Numbered from the stretch's first letter, positions 1 through 7,345 are shown. The stretch is 19,694 bases of DNA from an uncultured Bacteroidota bacterium (GCA_903920835.1 CAIXNQ010000263.1:1-19694), one strand, 5' to 3'. The notes: generated by a model from the letters alone, not told the origin. Numbers and translations: made by a program.

Positions 1-220
1 AGGCAAAGAGTCCTCTTTTATAACTAGATTTTTCTGTCGAGAAGGCAAAGAGCGCTCATTTATAACTAGATTTTTCTATCGAGAGGGCAAAGAGCGCTCT
101 TTTATAACTAGATTTTTCTATCGAGTGGGCGAAGAGCGCTCTTTTATAACTAGATTTTTCTGTTGAGAGGGCAAAGAGCGCTCTTTTATAACTAGATTTT
201 TCTGTCGAGAGGACAAAGAG
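1..220. repeat. 42-bp tandem array, about 5 copies plus a partial, cut by the window edge
   Basis: Near-identical units start at 2, 44, 86, 128 and 170, exactly 42 bp apart, with a 9-base remnant from 212. Copies differ by only a few substitutions, so the array looks recently expanded or homogenised. Units 3 and 5 contain the perfect 14-bp palindrome AAAGAGCGCTCTTT (89-102 and 173-186). Units 1, 2 and 4 carry it with one or two changes. The rest of the unit is AT-rich and includes TTATAACTAG. The array touches base 1, so it probably continues to the left. There are no unique spacers, so it is not a CRISPR. Read on the minus strand the 42 bp equal 14 codons, but the frame is closed by a stop in unit 2 (56-58). 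I treat it as non-coding. Confidence 0.93.
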
Positions 221-279
221 AATTTGTAATTTTAATAAATTAACTTTGAAAAATGTCAATAGTAATGGTTATTTCTATC

Positions 280-318
280 TCTAAATAAAAACGGAGGTTA
301 TTTATTAAAATAACCTCC
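280..318 (-). terminator. Rho-independent terminator downstream of tsaB
   Basis: A perfect 11-bp inverted repeat, GGAGGTTATTT (293-303) and AAATAACCTCC (308-318), encloses a 4-base loop. On the minus strand it is followed by a T-rich tract (GTTTTTATTTAG, complement of about 281-292). It lies 46 bases past the tsaB stop, as expected for the end of the efflux-tsaB transcript, and separates that operon from the 42-bp array. Confidence 0.8.
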
Positions 319-363
319 ATTCAATGATAAAATAGTATTAAAATACCGCCAACCAAAACTAAA

Positions 364-1032
364 TCAACCCACGCTACTGGCCGATTGGAATTCTTTTAGA
401 TATAAAGGTTGAAAGTAGGCAAGGTCTTCAAAAAGGTTGTGCTTGAATTTTTCAAAACTCAATGACGCCATTTCGTTTGCTGAAGGAAAAATGGCAGTTT
501 CTATATAAACATGGTGCTTTTGATGGAGCAGCGTTGCGGCTTTTTGGCTGCTGTCTCCCACAAAATAGAGTGTTTCAGAATAGTCGTTAAACGATGTTTT
601 TGTTAGAATTTCGGCTTCGACAGCTCGAATACATTGGTGGTCTTTGTTAAAAACGGCACTGTAAACTTCCATTCTTCGGGCATCTATCATTGGGATAATT
701 AACCCGTCTTCAATATTGACTTGCTGGGCTAGTACTGCTAAAGTATCGATGGCAATTAGCGGAATGGATAGCGCAAAACACAATCCTTTGGCTGCTGAAA
801 CACCGATGCGCAAACCTGTGTAAGATCCTGGACCTTGACTCACCGCCACGGCACTGAGTTGGGCAAATGTGATTTTGGCTTCTTCCAACACTGCTTCTAT
901 AAAAACATGGAGTTTCTCGGCATGAGAATAGCCTTGTTCTGCCACTTCACGACTGGCAATAACGATGCCGTCTTGGGCTAGTGACACCGAGCAATTGCGG
1001 GTTGCCGTTTCGATGTTTAGAATATAATTCAA
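364..1032 (-). CDS. tsaB: tRNA threonylcarbamoyladenosine biosynthesis protein TsaB
   Basis: TsaB is the non-catalytic ASKHA-fold partner of TsaD. With TsaE it transfers threonylcarbamoyl to A37 of ANN-decoding tRNAs in the cytoplasm. The protein has 222 aa, close to the usual length of about 230. It begins with the family-typical ILNIETATRNCSVSL segment (4-18) and carries the conserved GPGSYTGLRIG motif at 67-77, followed by the AAKGL helix. The start lies 6 bases downstream of the stop of the adaptor gene at 1039-2334, so it is very likely the last gene of the TolC-adaptor-tsaB operon. A terminator follows at 280-318. The partners tsaD and tsaE are not in the window. Putting an essential-type tRNA modification gene behind efflux genes probably reflects housekeeping transcription of the whole unit (inference). 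Confidence 0.95.
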   Translation of the reverse strand: MNYILNIETATRNCSVSLAQDGIVIASREVAEQGYSHAEKLHVFIEAVLEEAKITFAQLSAVAVSQGPGSYTGLRIGVSAAKGLCFALSIPLIAIDTLAVLAQQVNIEDGLIIPMIDARRMEVYSAVFNKDHQCIRAVEAEILTKTSFNDYSETLYFVGDSSQKAATLLHQKHHVYIETAIFPSANEMASLSFEKFKHNLFEDLAYFQPLYLKEFQSASSVG

Positions 1033-1038
1033 CTTTTT

Positions 1039-2334
1039 TTATTTGGTTTTATTAGGTTCTGTTGCGGCTTTTGACGAAACTTTATCGCCCGAGTTGAGCT
1101 CTTTAGTAACGGTGGTGTAAGGACCCGTAATTACGATTTCGCCTGGCTTTAATCCTTCGAGTACTTCAATATTGGTGTTGTCTTGAATGCCGGTTTTGAT
1201 GATTCTAATTTTAGCTTTATTGCCGACTTTAACAAAAACACATTCGTGTTTAACTTCGTTTTGAGTGGCGGTTTTGTTGTCTTTTTCGTCTTTAATATCA
1301 GTGATTTTTGTTGCTGAGGTATCGGTTTTGACCACAATAGAGCTGATAGGCACTGCCACTACGTTTACTTTTCGTTTGGTGATAATGTCAACTGTAGCGG
1401 TCATTCCGGGTCTGAAAGGCGAATAATTATCTGGTTTTCCTGTCAGCAAATCGCTGTAAGATTCTTTGAGGATTCTAACTTTTACTTTAAAATTTGTAAC
1501 CTGATCGGCGGTTTGTGTGGCACTGGCAGCATTAGAAATGCTGGTTACAACGCCTTTAAATTGTTTCTTTAGATAGGCATCGACTTGCACTTTTGCAGAA
1601 TCGCCCACTTTAATTTTGACAATGTCGTTTTCGTTTACATCAACAGCAACCTCCATGTGGTCGAGGTTGGCAACACGCATAATTTCTGTTCCCGACATTT
1701 GTTGCGTACCCAAAACACGCTCGCCCAGCTCTACGGCGAGTGAAGAAATAGTTCCGTCGGCAGGCGAATAAATAATGGTTCTGCCCAGGTTGTCTTTGGC
1801 TTCATTTACCGTAGCCGAAGCACTCTGAACGTTATAATAGGCAGCTTGCTTGGTTGCTGTAGCTACTTCAAAAGCGGCAGTGGCTTTGTCCCAATCGGCT
1901 TTCGAGATGATTCCTTTTTCAAAAAGGGTTTTGTTGCGTTCATAGCTTGCTTTGGCTTCTTTAAACTGCGCATCGGCTTGGCTAAGACAGGCTTTTGTTC
2001 CAGACAATCCAGCCACGGTTCGGTTCAATCCGGAGGTATAAAGGTCTGGATTTATCTTTACGAGCAAGTCTCCTTTCTTTACTACTTGACCTTCTTTGAC
2101 AGGGAGTGCAATAATTTCTCCAGAAACCATCGACGATATTTTTACTTGAATCTCGGGTTGGATTTTGCCCGTTGCCGAAACGGTTTCGATAACAGTTGTT
2201 TGTTTGACAGCGGTGAATTCTACTTCAGTAGATTTCTCGTTAGACCCAATAACGCCTCCTTTTTTTAACCCAACCAATAGCGCAATAACGCCTATTAGCG
2301 ATCCTACTAAAATGTAAATTGTTTTTTTTGACAT
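1039..2334 (-). CDS. MacA/HlyD-family efflux periplasmic adaptor subunit
   Basis: Membrane-fusion protein that would link an inner-membrane pump to the TolC-type channel encoded immediately upstream. The 431-aa protein has an N-terminal membrane anchor (about 6-23) and a first half of the biotinyl/lipoyl domain ending in GQVVKKGDLLVKINP (82-96). An alanine- and lysine-rich coiled-coil hairpin follows (about 100-182), then the second lipoyl half (PADGTI, 191-196), a beta-barrel region, and a membrane-proximal domain ending near LEGLKPGEIVITGPY. The anchored N-terminus and the sequence flavour suggest the MacA branch, which normally works with a MacB ABC transporter, but no pump gene lies beside it. 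The gap to the TolC gene is 2 bases and the gap to tsaB is 6, so translation is probably coupled. The substrate cannot be told from sequence. Confidence 0.9.
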   Translation of the reverse strand: MSKKTIYILVGSLIGVIALLVGLKKGGVIGSNEKSTEVEFTAVKQTTVIETVSATGKIQPEIQVKISSMVSGEIIALPVKEGQVVKKGDLLVKINPDLYTSGLNRTVAGLSGTKACLSQADAQFKEAKASYERNKTLFEKGIISKADWDKATAAFEVATATKQAAYYNVQSASATVNEAKDNLGRTIIYSPADGTISSLAVELGERVLGTQQMSGTEIMRVANLDHMEVAVDVNENDIVKIKVGDSAKVQVDAYLKKQFKGVVTSISNAASATQTADQVTNFKVKVRILKESYSDLLTGKPDNYSPFRPGMTATVDIITKRKVNVVAVPISSIVVKTDTSATKITDIKDEKDNKTATQNEVKHECVFVKVGNKAKIRIIKTGIQDNTNIEVLEGLKPGEIVITGPYTTVTKELNSGDKVSSKAATEPNKTK

Positions 2335-2336
2335 GA

Positions 2337-3794
2337 TTATTTATTTTTTTGAATGATTGGAATTCCGAAATAGAGTTCTATAATTTTTACTTTAAAGATG
2401 TAGTCATATTTGGTTCTGATGACTTCCGATTGGGCATTAACGAACAACGTTTGTGCTTGATTTAGGTCAAAAGAATTTAAAAGTCCGACGGCAAATTTTT
2501 CTTTGGCATAATTATAGGCTTCCTGTCTTGCCGTTACGGTTACTTTAGCAGATTCGTAAGCGTTTTTGGCACCTTTGGCATTGGTATATGCCGTGTAAAC
2601 ATTTCTTTCGAGGTCGAGTTCGCTTTGTTTTAGGGCAATTTTAGAACGGTCGAAAGCAATTTTATATCGGTCGATATTGTTTTTTGCTTGAAAACCATTC
2701 AAGATAGGAACCGAAAGTTGAAAACCGAATGAATGCCCTTTATAATCGCTAAATTGGTCAAACATTGGAGCCGCTTTGCCCAAAACAGGGGAGAAGTTGG
2801 GCTGCATAACGCTAAGCGGCGTTCCGTTTACATCTACAAACGCGCCAGTAGAGATATAAGGGTTTGCGGCATTTTGAGCATAGCCAACCACCCTGTCTGA
2901 ATAGCCCGCACGAGTGCTAAAACTATAAAAGCCGCTAAGTCTTGGCATCAATGCGCCTTGTGCAATCTTGATGTCTTTTTCGGCAAGCGATACGTTGGTT
3001 TTGGCAATTTTCAGTTCTACGCGTTCTTCTTTTGCTTTCTTTAAAATATTGACTGGATTTTCGAGCAAAGTGCTGCTTTCATTAGCATCGGCAGTGCCTT
3101 CGGTCACATCGAAGTTTTGAAAATCTTCTAACTGCAACAATTGTGCAAGGCTTAGTTTTGAAATAAAGAGGTTGTTTTCGGCAACGATAACATTTTGTTT
3201 ATTGGCAGCAACTGTTGCTTTAATGTCGAGCAAATCGCCTCTCGGAACTGAGCCTGCTTCAACCAAAGCGGTCGAACGGAGCAATTGTTTTTCGTTGTTT
3301 GCCAACTGTTCTTGTTGCACTTTCAGATTTTCTTTGTTAAAAAGTATCTGCAAGAAAGCATTGGCAACATTTAACGCCACATCTTCTTTCATTTTTGAAA
3401 GCTGATACTGCGAGGCAACTATTGCTAGATTGGCTCTTCGCAAACGGTTTTGATTTTGCAAACCGTTATAGATGGTTATTCCTGAACTTAAACCAAGAGA
3501 TGTGTTTTGGGTAGTTTGGTTTTCGAGCGCGTTGGTAATGACGTTTGTGTTTAAACCGTTGTTCCAAGCGTGGGTTGCATTGGCGTTTATTGTTGGCAAA
3601 AAAGCACCTATCGCACTGCTCTTTTCAACGGCTGCCGATTGATTGTCTAAATCAGATTGCTTGATGGAGATGTTGTTTTTTAGGGCATAATTTACACATT
3701 CTTCCAAAGTCCATTTTTTGGTTTGTGCAGCAGCATTGTTGCCAATAGTCAAGGCTATAAGCAACAATAACGAGTTTAAAATTAGTTTTTTCAT
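2337..3794 (-). CDS. TolC family outer-membrane efflux channel
   Basis: Outer-membrane factor of a tripartite efflux or type I export system. The 485-aa protein starts with a signal peptide (MKKLILNSLLLLIALTIGNN, then AAAQ, cleavage near residue 24). It continues with the family-typical opening WTLEECVNYALKNN, where a repeated helical region begins. Two long alpha-helical halves with many Asn, Gln and Ala residues are visible (about 130-215 and 370-460). The second half contains the TolC-like stretch EKFAVGLLNSFDLNQAQ. It is the first gene of a three-gene operon with the adaptor and tsaB. A candidate promoter box lies about 40 bases upstream on the minus strand (3833-3840). It is divergent from the DUF4403 lipoprotein. 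Confidence 0.93.
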   Translation of the reverse strand: MKKLILNSLLLLIALTIGNNAAAQTKKWTLEECVNYALKNNISIKQSDLDNQSAAVEKSSAIGAFLPTINANATHAWNNGLNTNVITNALENQTTQNTSLGLSSGITIYNGLQNQNRLRRANLAIVASQYQLSKMKEDVALNVANAFLQILFNKENLKVQQEQLANNEKQLLRSTALVEAGSVPRGDLLDIKATVAANKQNVIVAENNLFISKLSLAQLLQLEDFQNFDVTEGTADANESSTLLENPVNILKKAKEERVELKIAKTNVSLAEKDIKIAQGALMPRLSGFYSFSTRAGYSDRVVGYAQNAANPYISTGAFVDVNGTPLSVMQPNFSPVLGKAAPMFDQFSDYKGHSFGFQLSVPILNGFQAKNNIDRYKIAFDRSKIALKQSELDLERNVYTAYTNAKGAKNAYESAKVTVTARQEAYNYAKEKFAVGLLNSFDLNQAQTLFVNAQSEVIRTKYDYIFKVKIIELYFGIPIIQKNK

Positions 3795-3832
3795 TGTGTG
3801 TGACGAGCAATAAATTGCTGATTTGAATTGGG

Positions 3833-3840
3833 CAAATTTA
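3833..3840 (-). promoter_or_regulatory. Candidate -7 box for the TolC-adaptor-tsaB operon
   Basis: The minus strand reads TAAATTTG, matching the Bacteroidota TAnnTTTG consensus, 38 bases upstream of the TolC-family start codon. I see no clear TTG -33 element at the expected distance, so this is only moderately supported. Confidence 0.4.
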
Positions 3841-3966
3841 ATAAATTAAAACTTTGTAAATCACCTTTAATTAGCATTGTCTTTGTTTTAAACATGGGCA
3901 AATCAAAAGCGACAAAATGATTTTAGTTTTATATTTAGACCTATTGAATGGTTTTTTGTTACAGGT

Positions 3967-4000
3967 TTGTGTTTATAGTTTAAAATATAAATTAATTTTG
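3967..4000 (+). promoter_or_regulatory. Candidate promoter of the DUF4403 lipoprotein gene
   Basis: TAATTTTG at 3993-4000 fits the TAnnTTTG -7 box, and TTG at 3967-3969 lies 23 bases upstream, at the long end of the tolerated spacing. The box ends 21 bases before the ATG at 4022. This supports 4022 rather than the earlier in-frame ATG at 3917 as the true start. Confidence 0.5.
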
Positions 4001-4021
4001 CAGCCGTTAAAACAAACGATT

Positions 4022-5419
4022 ATGTATAAAATTTCAAAAATATTTCTAGCCTTTACAGCTTTTGTCCTTGTTGTTTCTTGCTCTTCAACCAGTAAAATTG
4101 ATGCGATGCGTCCCGATCCAGACGATGCCTCGCCTTTGATATATGACAATGTTTACTCGTTTATCAATTTGCCAGTTTCGATTAAAATTAAAGACATTGA
4201 GAATAAAACCAATGCTTTGATTGCAGGCACCATCTTTGAAGACAACAATCTTGAAGACGACGATATGATTATTAAAGTATGGAAACAAGCCCCGATATCA
4301 ATCACGAACGAAAACTCAAAAATCAAAATTGTACTTCCTTTAAAAGTATATGCAAAAGTGCGCTATGGCGTTCAAAAAATGGGATTTGATCTTCGAGATA
4401 CTAAAGAAATCAATCTTAATGGAGTGATTACGCTCTTGAGCGATGTTAGCCTGAGCAATTGGAAATTAAGCACTGCAACCACAATTCAATCACTTGATTG
4501 GGTTGAAAGTCCTTCGATAACTATTTTGGGGAAAAGCGTTCCGATTACTTACTTAATTAACCCAGCGTTAAAACTCTTTAAATCAAAAATCGAGAAAAAA
4601 ATTGACGAAAGCATTGAAAAATCATTGGATTTTAAACCAAATGTTTTAGATGCTTTACAGAAAATCAGTGCGCCTGTTCAAATGAATGAAGCATATCAAA
4701 CATGGCTGCGTGTCGTTCCCGCGGAATTGTACAGCACCAATTCAAAAGTTAGCAACGGCACCATTTCTATGCAAATGGGCATGAAATGTACTATGGAAAC
4801 CATGATTGGCGCCAAACCAGAAAGTAAATTTGAGAAAGATAAAATAGTTTTGAAATCAGTAACCAAAATGCCAGACCAAGTTTCGGCAACAGTTTTGGCG
4901 ATTTCTACTTATTCGGACGCGACCAACTTAATTATGAAGAATTTTGCAGGCAAAGAGTTTGGCAATGGTTCTAAAAAAGTGACTGTGCAGAAAGTAGCAC
5001 TTTGGCACAAAGCCGGCAAAATGGTTATTGCTTTAGACATGACAGGAACTGTAAATGGAACGGTTTACTTGACAGGAATTCCCGTATATAACGAGCAAAC
5101 CAAAGAGATTTATTTCGATCAATTGGATTATGCGCTGGACACCAAAAGTTCTTTATTGCGAACTGCAAGCTGGTTGATGCAAGGTGTAATTTTGAAGAAA
5201 ATTGAAGAAAGTTGTCGCTATTCATTAGCACCAAATCTTGAAGATGCTAAGAAAAGCATGGTGCAATATTTGAACAACTATTCGCCAATGCCTGGCGTTT
5301 TTGTAAACGGAAAAGTGGCAAGTTTAGATTTTCAGAAGATTCAATTGACCAACAAAGCCATTCTTGCTTTTGTAAAAATTAATGGCAATGTGAACGTTAG
5401 CGTTGATGGCTTGAAATAG
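4022..5419 (+). CDS. DUF4403 family lipoprotein
   Basis: The 465-aa protein resembles the DUF4403 family, a Bacteroidota-enriched group of secreted proteins of unknown function. I chose the ATG at 4022 because it opens a lipoprotein signal peptide (MYKISKIFLAFTAFVLVVSC, lipid-attachable Cys20). The open frame also extends upstream to an ATG at 3917, but those 35 residues would bury the signal and overlap the promoter box. The mature protein looks mostly beta-structured. An amphipathic Lys/Glu/Ile-rich helix around 205-225 (KLFKSKIEKKIDESIEKSL) is reminiscent of lipid-binding tubular folds, but that is inference. The gene is divergent from the TolC operon and convergent with the gene ending at 5434, 14 bases away. 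I see no convincing terminator between them. Confidence 0.85.
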   Translation: MYKISKIFLAFTAFVLVVSCSSTSKIDAMRPDPDDASPLIYDNVYSFINLPVSIKIKDIENKTNALIAGTIFEDNNLEDDDMIIKVWKQAPISITNENSKIKIVLPLKVYAKVRYGVQKMGFDLRDTKEINLNGVITLLSDVSLSNWKLSTATTIQSLDWVESPSITILGKSVPITYLINPALKLFKSKIEKKIDESIEKSLDFKPNVLDALQKISAPVQMNEAYQTWLRVVPAELYSTNSKVSNGTISMQMGMKCTMETMIGAKPESKFEKDKIVLKSVTKMPDQVSATVLAISTYSDATNLIMKNFAGKEFGNGSKKVTVQKVALWHKAGKMVIALDMTGTVNGTVYLTGIPVYNEQTKEIYFDQLDYALDTKSSLLRTASWLMQGVILKKIEESCRYSLAPNLEDAKKSMVQYLNNYSPMPGVFVNGKVASLDFQKIQLTNKAILAFVKINGNVNVSVDGLK

Positions 5420-5433
5420 AATCCGTTTATTGC

Positions 5434-5745
5434 TCATTCGGGCTTTCTAATAATAAACTGCAATAGTTTTATCAATCCTTTTTTAATAGGTTTTTGAAAC
5501 AGGTTCAAAATATTGTTTTTAGAAAGTAAAAACGTAGTAATATTTAATGCACCATCAAGCAAATCTGATTTGACTTCGGGCATTGAGGTTAATTCATGAA
5601 TGGTTGCTTTGAGCATTGCCACGGGTTGAAGGCTAGAATATGTTTTTCGGGCCTGTTCTTTTAGTACAAATAGTTGTTCCGTTTGCAAAATTTGCAAGAG
5701 TTCAATTCTTTCTTTCAGAAGGGCACTTTCATCGGTTGATTTCAT
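5434..5745 (-). CDS. Conserved-looking 103-aa protein of unknown function
   Basis: I do not recognise a named family. The protein is helical, with no signal peptide and no strong membrane segment. It starts with a Glu/Leu/Gln-rich stretch that could form a coiled coil (about 8-35). The C-terminal third is basic and hydrophobic (KKGLIKLLQFIIRK). The start lies 4 bases after the stop of the holin-like gene at 5750-6091, so the two are almost certainly co-transcribed and perhaps functionally paired: the upstream gene encodes a membrane protein and this one a small partner. It is the last gene of the minus-strand small-protein cluster and converges on the DUF4403 gene. Confidence 0.8.
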   Translation of the reverse strand: MKSTDESALLKERIELLQILQTEQLFVLKEQARKTYSSLQPVAMLKATIHELTSMPEVKSDLLDGALNITTFLLSKNNILNLFQKPIKKGLIKLLQFIIRKPE

Positions 5746-5749
5746 TGAG

Positions 5750-6091
5750 TTAGTCCTTTACCATTCTGTTAATAATGAGGTTGCTTAATGGTTTTTTTAT
5801 CCATTCGTTTTTGAAGATGTAAATGACTAGCGCAAAGAACAAATAGCACAAAGCAATGATGAAAAAACCATAGAAAGTTGCGCCCAGACAATCGCCAATC
5901 CACAAAGAAAGTCCGATGCTGACGAACAACAAGAACAATAAAAAAACGGCTGACAAAGTGATTCGCACTGCAAATGATGAAATAATATCTGCCGACTTAT
6001 AGATGGTGTTGTATTTGCATAATTCAAATGTTGTTTTGGTATAAGCTTCGGCTTTTTCGATGAGTTTTTCTATTGGGGTTTCATTTTCCAT
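5750..6091 (-). CDS. Phage-holin-superfamily-like small membrane protein
   Basis: The 113-aa protein has an N-terminal polar helix, then two hydrophobic segments (about 42-65 and 71-94) and a basic C-terminus. The topology and the SAVRITLSAVF / GIGLSLWIG / GFFIIALCYLFF style resemble the Phage_holin_3_6 (YqjE-like) group. These are chromosomal envelope proteins in many bacteria and do not imply a prophage. It is followed at 4 bases by the 103-aa gene. Upstream lies YtxH, separated by a 215-bp gap that holds a palindromic repeat (6148-6280). Its placement beside YtxH and CsbD homologues suggests a stress-related envelope role (inference). Confidence 0.75.
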   Translation of the reverse strand: MENETPIEKLIEKAEAYTKTTFELCKYNTIYKSADIISSFAVRITLSAVFLLFLLFVSIGLSLWIGDCLGATFYGFFIIALCYLFFALVIYIFKNEWIKKPLSNLIINRMVKD

Positions 6092-6147
6092 TGTTTTGAA
6101 TTTATAAATAAACCTGTTTGTTTTAATTTTGACAATCTAGCTTTGAA

Positions 6148-6280
6148 ATTTAGCCACGAATTACACTAAGTTCACGAATTCAGCTTGTAAATATTTCACT
6201 AAACCATTGCTTTGCAATGAAAATTCGAGCAATTATATGACAATTAAAATTTGTGTACTTCGTGAAATTAGTGGCTAAAT
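6148..6280. repeat. MITE-like palindromic repeat, copy 1 (133 bp)
   Basis: The ends are about 30-bp imperfect inverted repeats (6148-6177 and 6251-6280, about 25 of 30 positions matching), beginning ATTTAGCCAC and ending GTGGCTAAAT. Inside is a second small hairpin, CATTGC-TTT-GCAATG, at about 6205-6219. The first 66 bases from GCCAC (6153-6218) match copy 2 at 6764-6829 with three differences. It lies between the ytxH-type gene and the holin-like gene. It codes for nothing visible and would fold into a long hairpin in the cluster mRNA. Confidence 0.85.
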
Positions 6281-6306
6281 CAATTAGACAAACAGGTTTA
6301 ATTTCT

Positions 6307-6543
6307 TTATTGTTGATGGTCTGAAATCATTTCGCGAGTGTCTTCGACTACTTTTTTATATTTGTCGGCAACATCTTGATAAAGGTCTTCAAACTTGTCT
6401 TTTAAATCATCTGCATACCCTTTTCCTTTGTTCATAATCCGTTGACGGGTTTTGCTTCCTTTTGCTGGTGCAAACAGAATGCCAGCGATGGCTCCTGCAG
6501 CAACTCCGCCCAAAATGCCTAATAATACTTTACTTGAATTCAT
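6307..6543 (-). CDS. YtxH domain-containing protein
   Basis: The 78-aa protein has an N-terminal hydrophobic, glycine/alanine-rich segment (VLLGILGGVAAGAIAGILFA, 6-25) followed directly by PAKGSKTRQRI, the hallmark of the YtxH family. A charged helical tail (about 40-75) follows. The topology is a single membrane anchor with a cytoplasmic or periplasmic amphipathic tail. In Bacillus the family includes general-stress genes, while its biochemical role is unknown. The start is 20 bases downstream of the lmo0937-like gene, so the two probably share a transcript. A palindromic repeat lies 26 bases past the stop. Confidence 0.9.
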   Translation of the reverse strand: MNSSKVLLGILGGVAAGAIAGILFAPAKGSKTRQRIMNKGKGYADDLKDKFEDLYQDVADKYKKVVEDTREMISDHQQ

Positions 6544-6563
6544 GATATTAATATTTAATTTGT

Positions 6564-6716
6564 TTATACTTTTTTTCCTTGAATTAATCTAAGAATGACT
6601 GCCAATATTGCAATAAAAAGCAAGATATGAATGATTGCTCCTGCGCTGTAGGCAAAAAAACCAATAGCCCAAAAAATTAGTAAAACGATGGCTATAGTGT
6701 AGAGAAGATTTCCCAT
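6564..6716 (-). CDS. lmo0937-type small membrane protein, 50 aa
   Basis: A 50-codon frame found by direct translation of the minus strand. It begins MGNLLYTIAIVLLIFWAIGF, continues through AYSAGAIIHILLFIAILAVI and ends with a basic tail LRLIQGKKV. This is the pattern of the lmo0937 family of tiny two-helix membrane proteins: conserved short N-terminus, W-x-x-G-F, then G-x-x-x-H and a second hydrophobic helix. It lies 20 bases upstream of the YtxH gene, with which the family often co-occurs. Its function is unknown, and membrane or stress association is inferred from the neighbours. It falls below the usual gene-calling length. Confidence 0.85.
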   Translation of the reverse strand: MGNLLYTIAIVLLIFWAIGFFAYSAGAIIHILLFIAILAVILRLIQGKKV

Positions 6717-6763
6717 TTTTTATTTATTTAATTGTTTTGAGGGACTATTCAAATTTGATTTTC

Positions 6764-6844
6764 GCCACGAATTACACTAAGTTCACTAATTCGGCTTGTA
6801 AATATTTCACAAAACCATTGCTTTGCAATTTGTGAATTTGTGGC
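6764..6844. repeat. MITE-like palindromic repeat, copy 2 (81 bp)
   Basis: Starts GCCACGAATT and ends AATTTGTGGC, an imperfect terminal inversion, with the same internal ATTGC-TTT-GCAAT hairpin as copy 1. The 66 bases 6764-6829 match 6153-6218 with three differences. The right part of copy 1 is shortened here, so it looks like an internally deleted relative. It lies 15 bases past the stop of the lipoprotein gene, in the same orientation relative to transcription as copy 1. Confidence 0.85.
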
Positions 6845-6859
6845 TGGATAGTTTATGGA

Positions 6860-7324
6860 CTATTTTTTGTTTTTAACAGTCATGTCTTTTAATGTTTTGC
6901 CCAACGCTGTCATGTCGGCATTAAATTCTTGTTTAAACGCGGGCCAATCGGTTTGATTGTTTTCATAATTGGTGATGCGTTCTTTCAATGCGTTGTTTTT
7001 CTTTTCAAGATCCGAGATGCTTTTTTTATAGCTATCGTCATATTTTGAAGGCGATTTCTTGATGACGTTGTTCAACTCTACAATTCGTGCTTCGTTTGCA
7101 GCGATGGTAGTGTTGACTTCCGTTTTAAACGTTTGCCAATCGGCGTCGTTTGCTTTTGCAATTTTGTCATTGCTCACCTCTTCTTTAGTGTCGTTCAAAT
7201 CTTCTGTGGCTTTGGTCACTTTTTCTTGAGCTTCGGCTTCTTTGTCTGAGTTAGATTTGCAACTGCTCAGTGAAAAGGCACAAAAAATTGACAATAATGC
7301 TAAATTTGTTAAATTCTTTTTCAT
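6860..7324 (-). CDS. Small coiled-coil lipoprotein of unknown function
   Basis: The 154-aa protein has a lipoprotein signal (MKKNLTNLALLSIFCAFSLS, lipobox LSSC, Cys22). The rest is a highly charged Lys/Glu/Asp/Asn-rich helical chain likely to form coiled coils (about 28-58 and 72-122). A DWxxFKxExN motif occurs twice, at 62-71 and 126-135, which suggests an internal duplication flanking the central helix. I recognise no named family. It starts 21 bases downstream of the CsbD gene, so the two are probably co-transcribed. It is probably anchored to the periplasmic face of the outer membrane or exposed on the surface. Confidence 0.8.
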   Translation of the reverse strand: MKKNLTNLALLSIFCAFSLSSCKSNSDKEAEAQEKVTKATEDLNDTKEEVSNDKIAKANDADWQTFKTEVNTTIAANEARIVELNNVIKKSPSKYDDSYKKSISDLEKKNNALKERITNYENNQTDWPAFKQEFNADMTALGKTLKDMTVKNKK

Positions 7325-7345
7325 AATGATTGTTTTAAAATTGAT

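Noticed and set aside
1..220. Possible CRISPR array
   Set aside because: The whole 42-bp unit repeats without unique spacers, and no cas gene is present in the window. The same argument applies to 17514-17723.
1846..2268. Open frame of 140 codons on the plus strand
   Set aside because: It lies wholly inside the well-supported adaptor gene on the opposite strand and resembles no protein family.
3917..4021. In-frame upstream ATG giving a 500-aa DUF4403 protein
   Set aside because: It would bury the lipoprotein signal peptide behind 35 residues and overlap the candidate promoter box at 3993-4000, so the ATG at 4022 is preferred.
5750..6091. Prophage remnant suggested by a holin-like protein
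   Set aside because: No endolysin, structural or integrase gene is nearby. The superfamily is common in bacterial chromosomes and the neighbours are stress-type genes.
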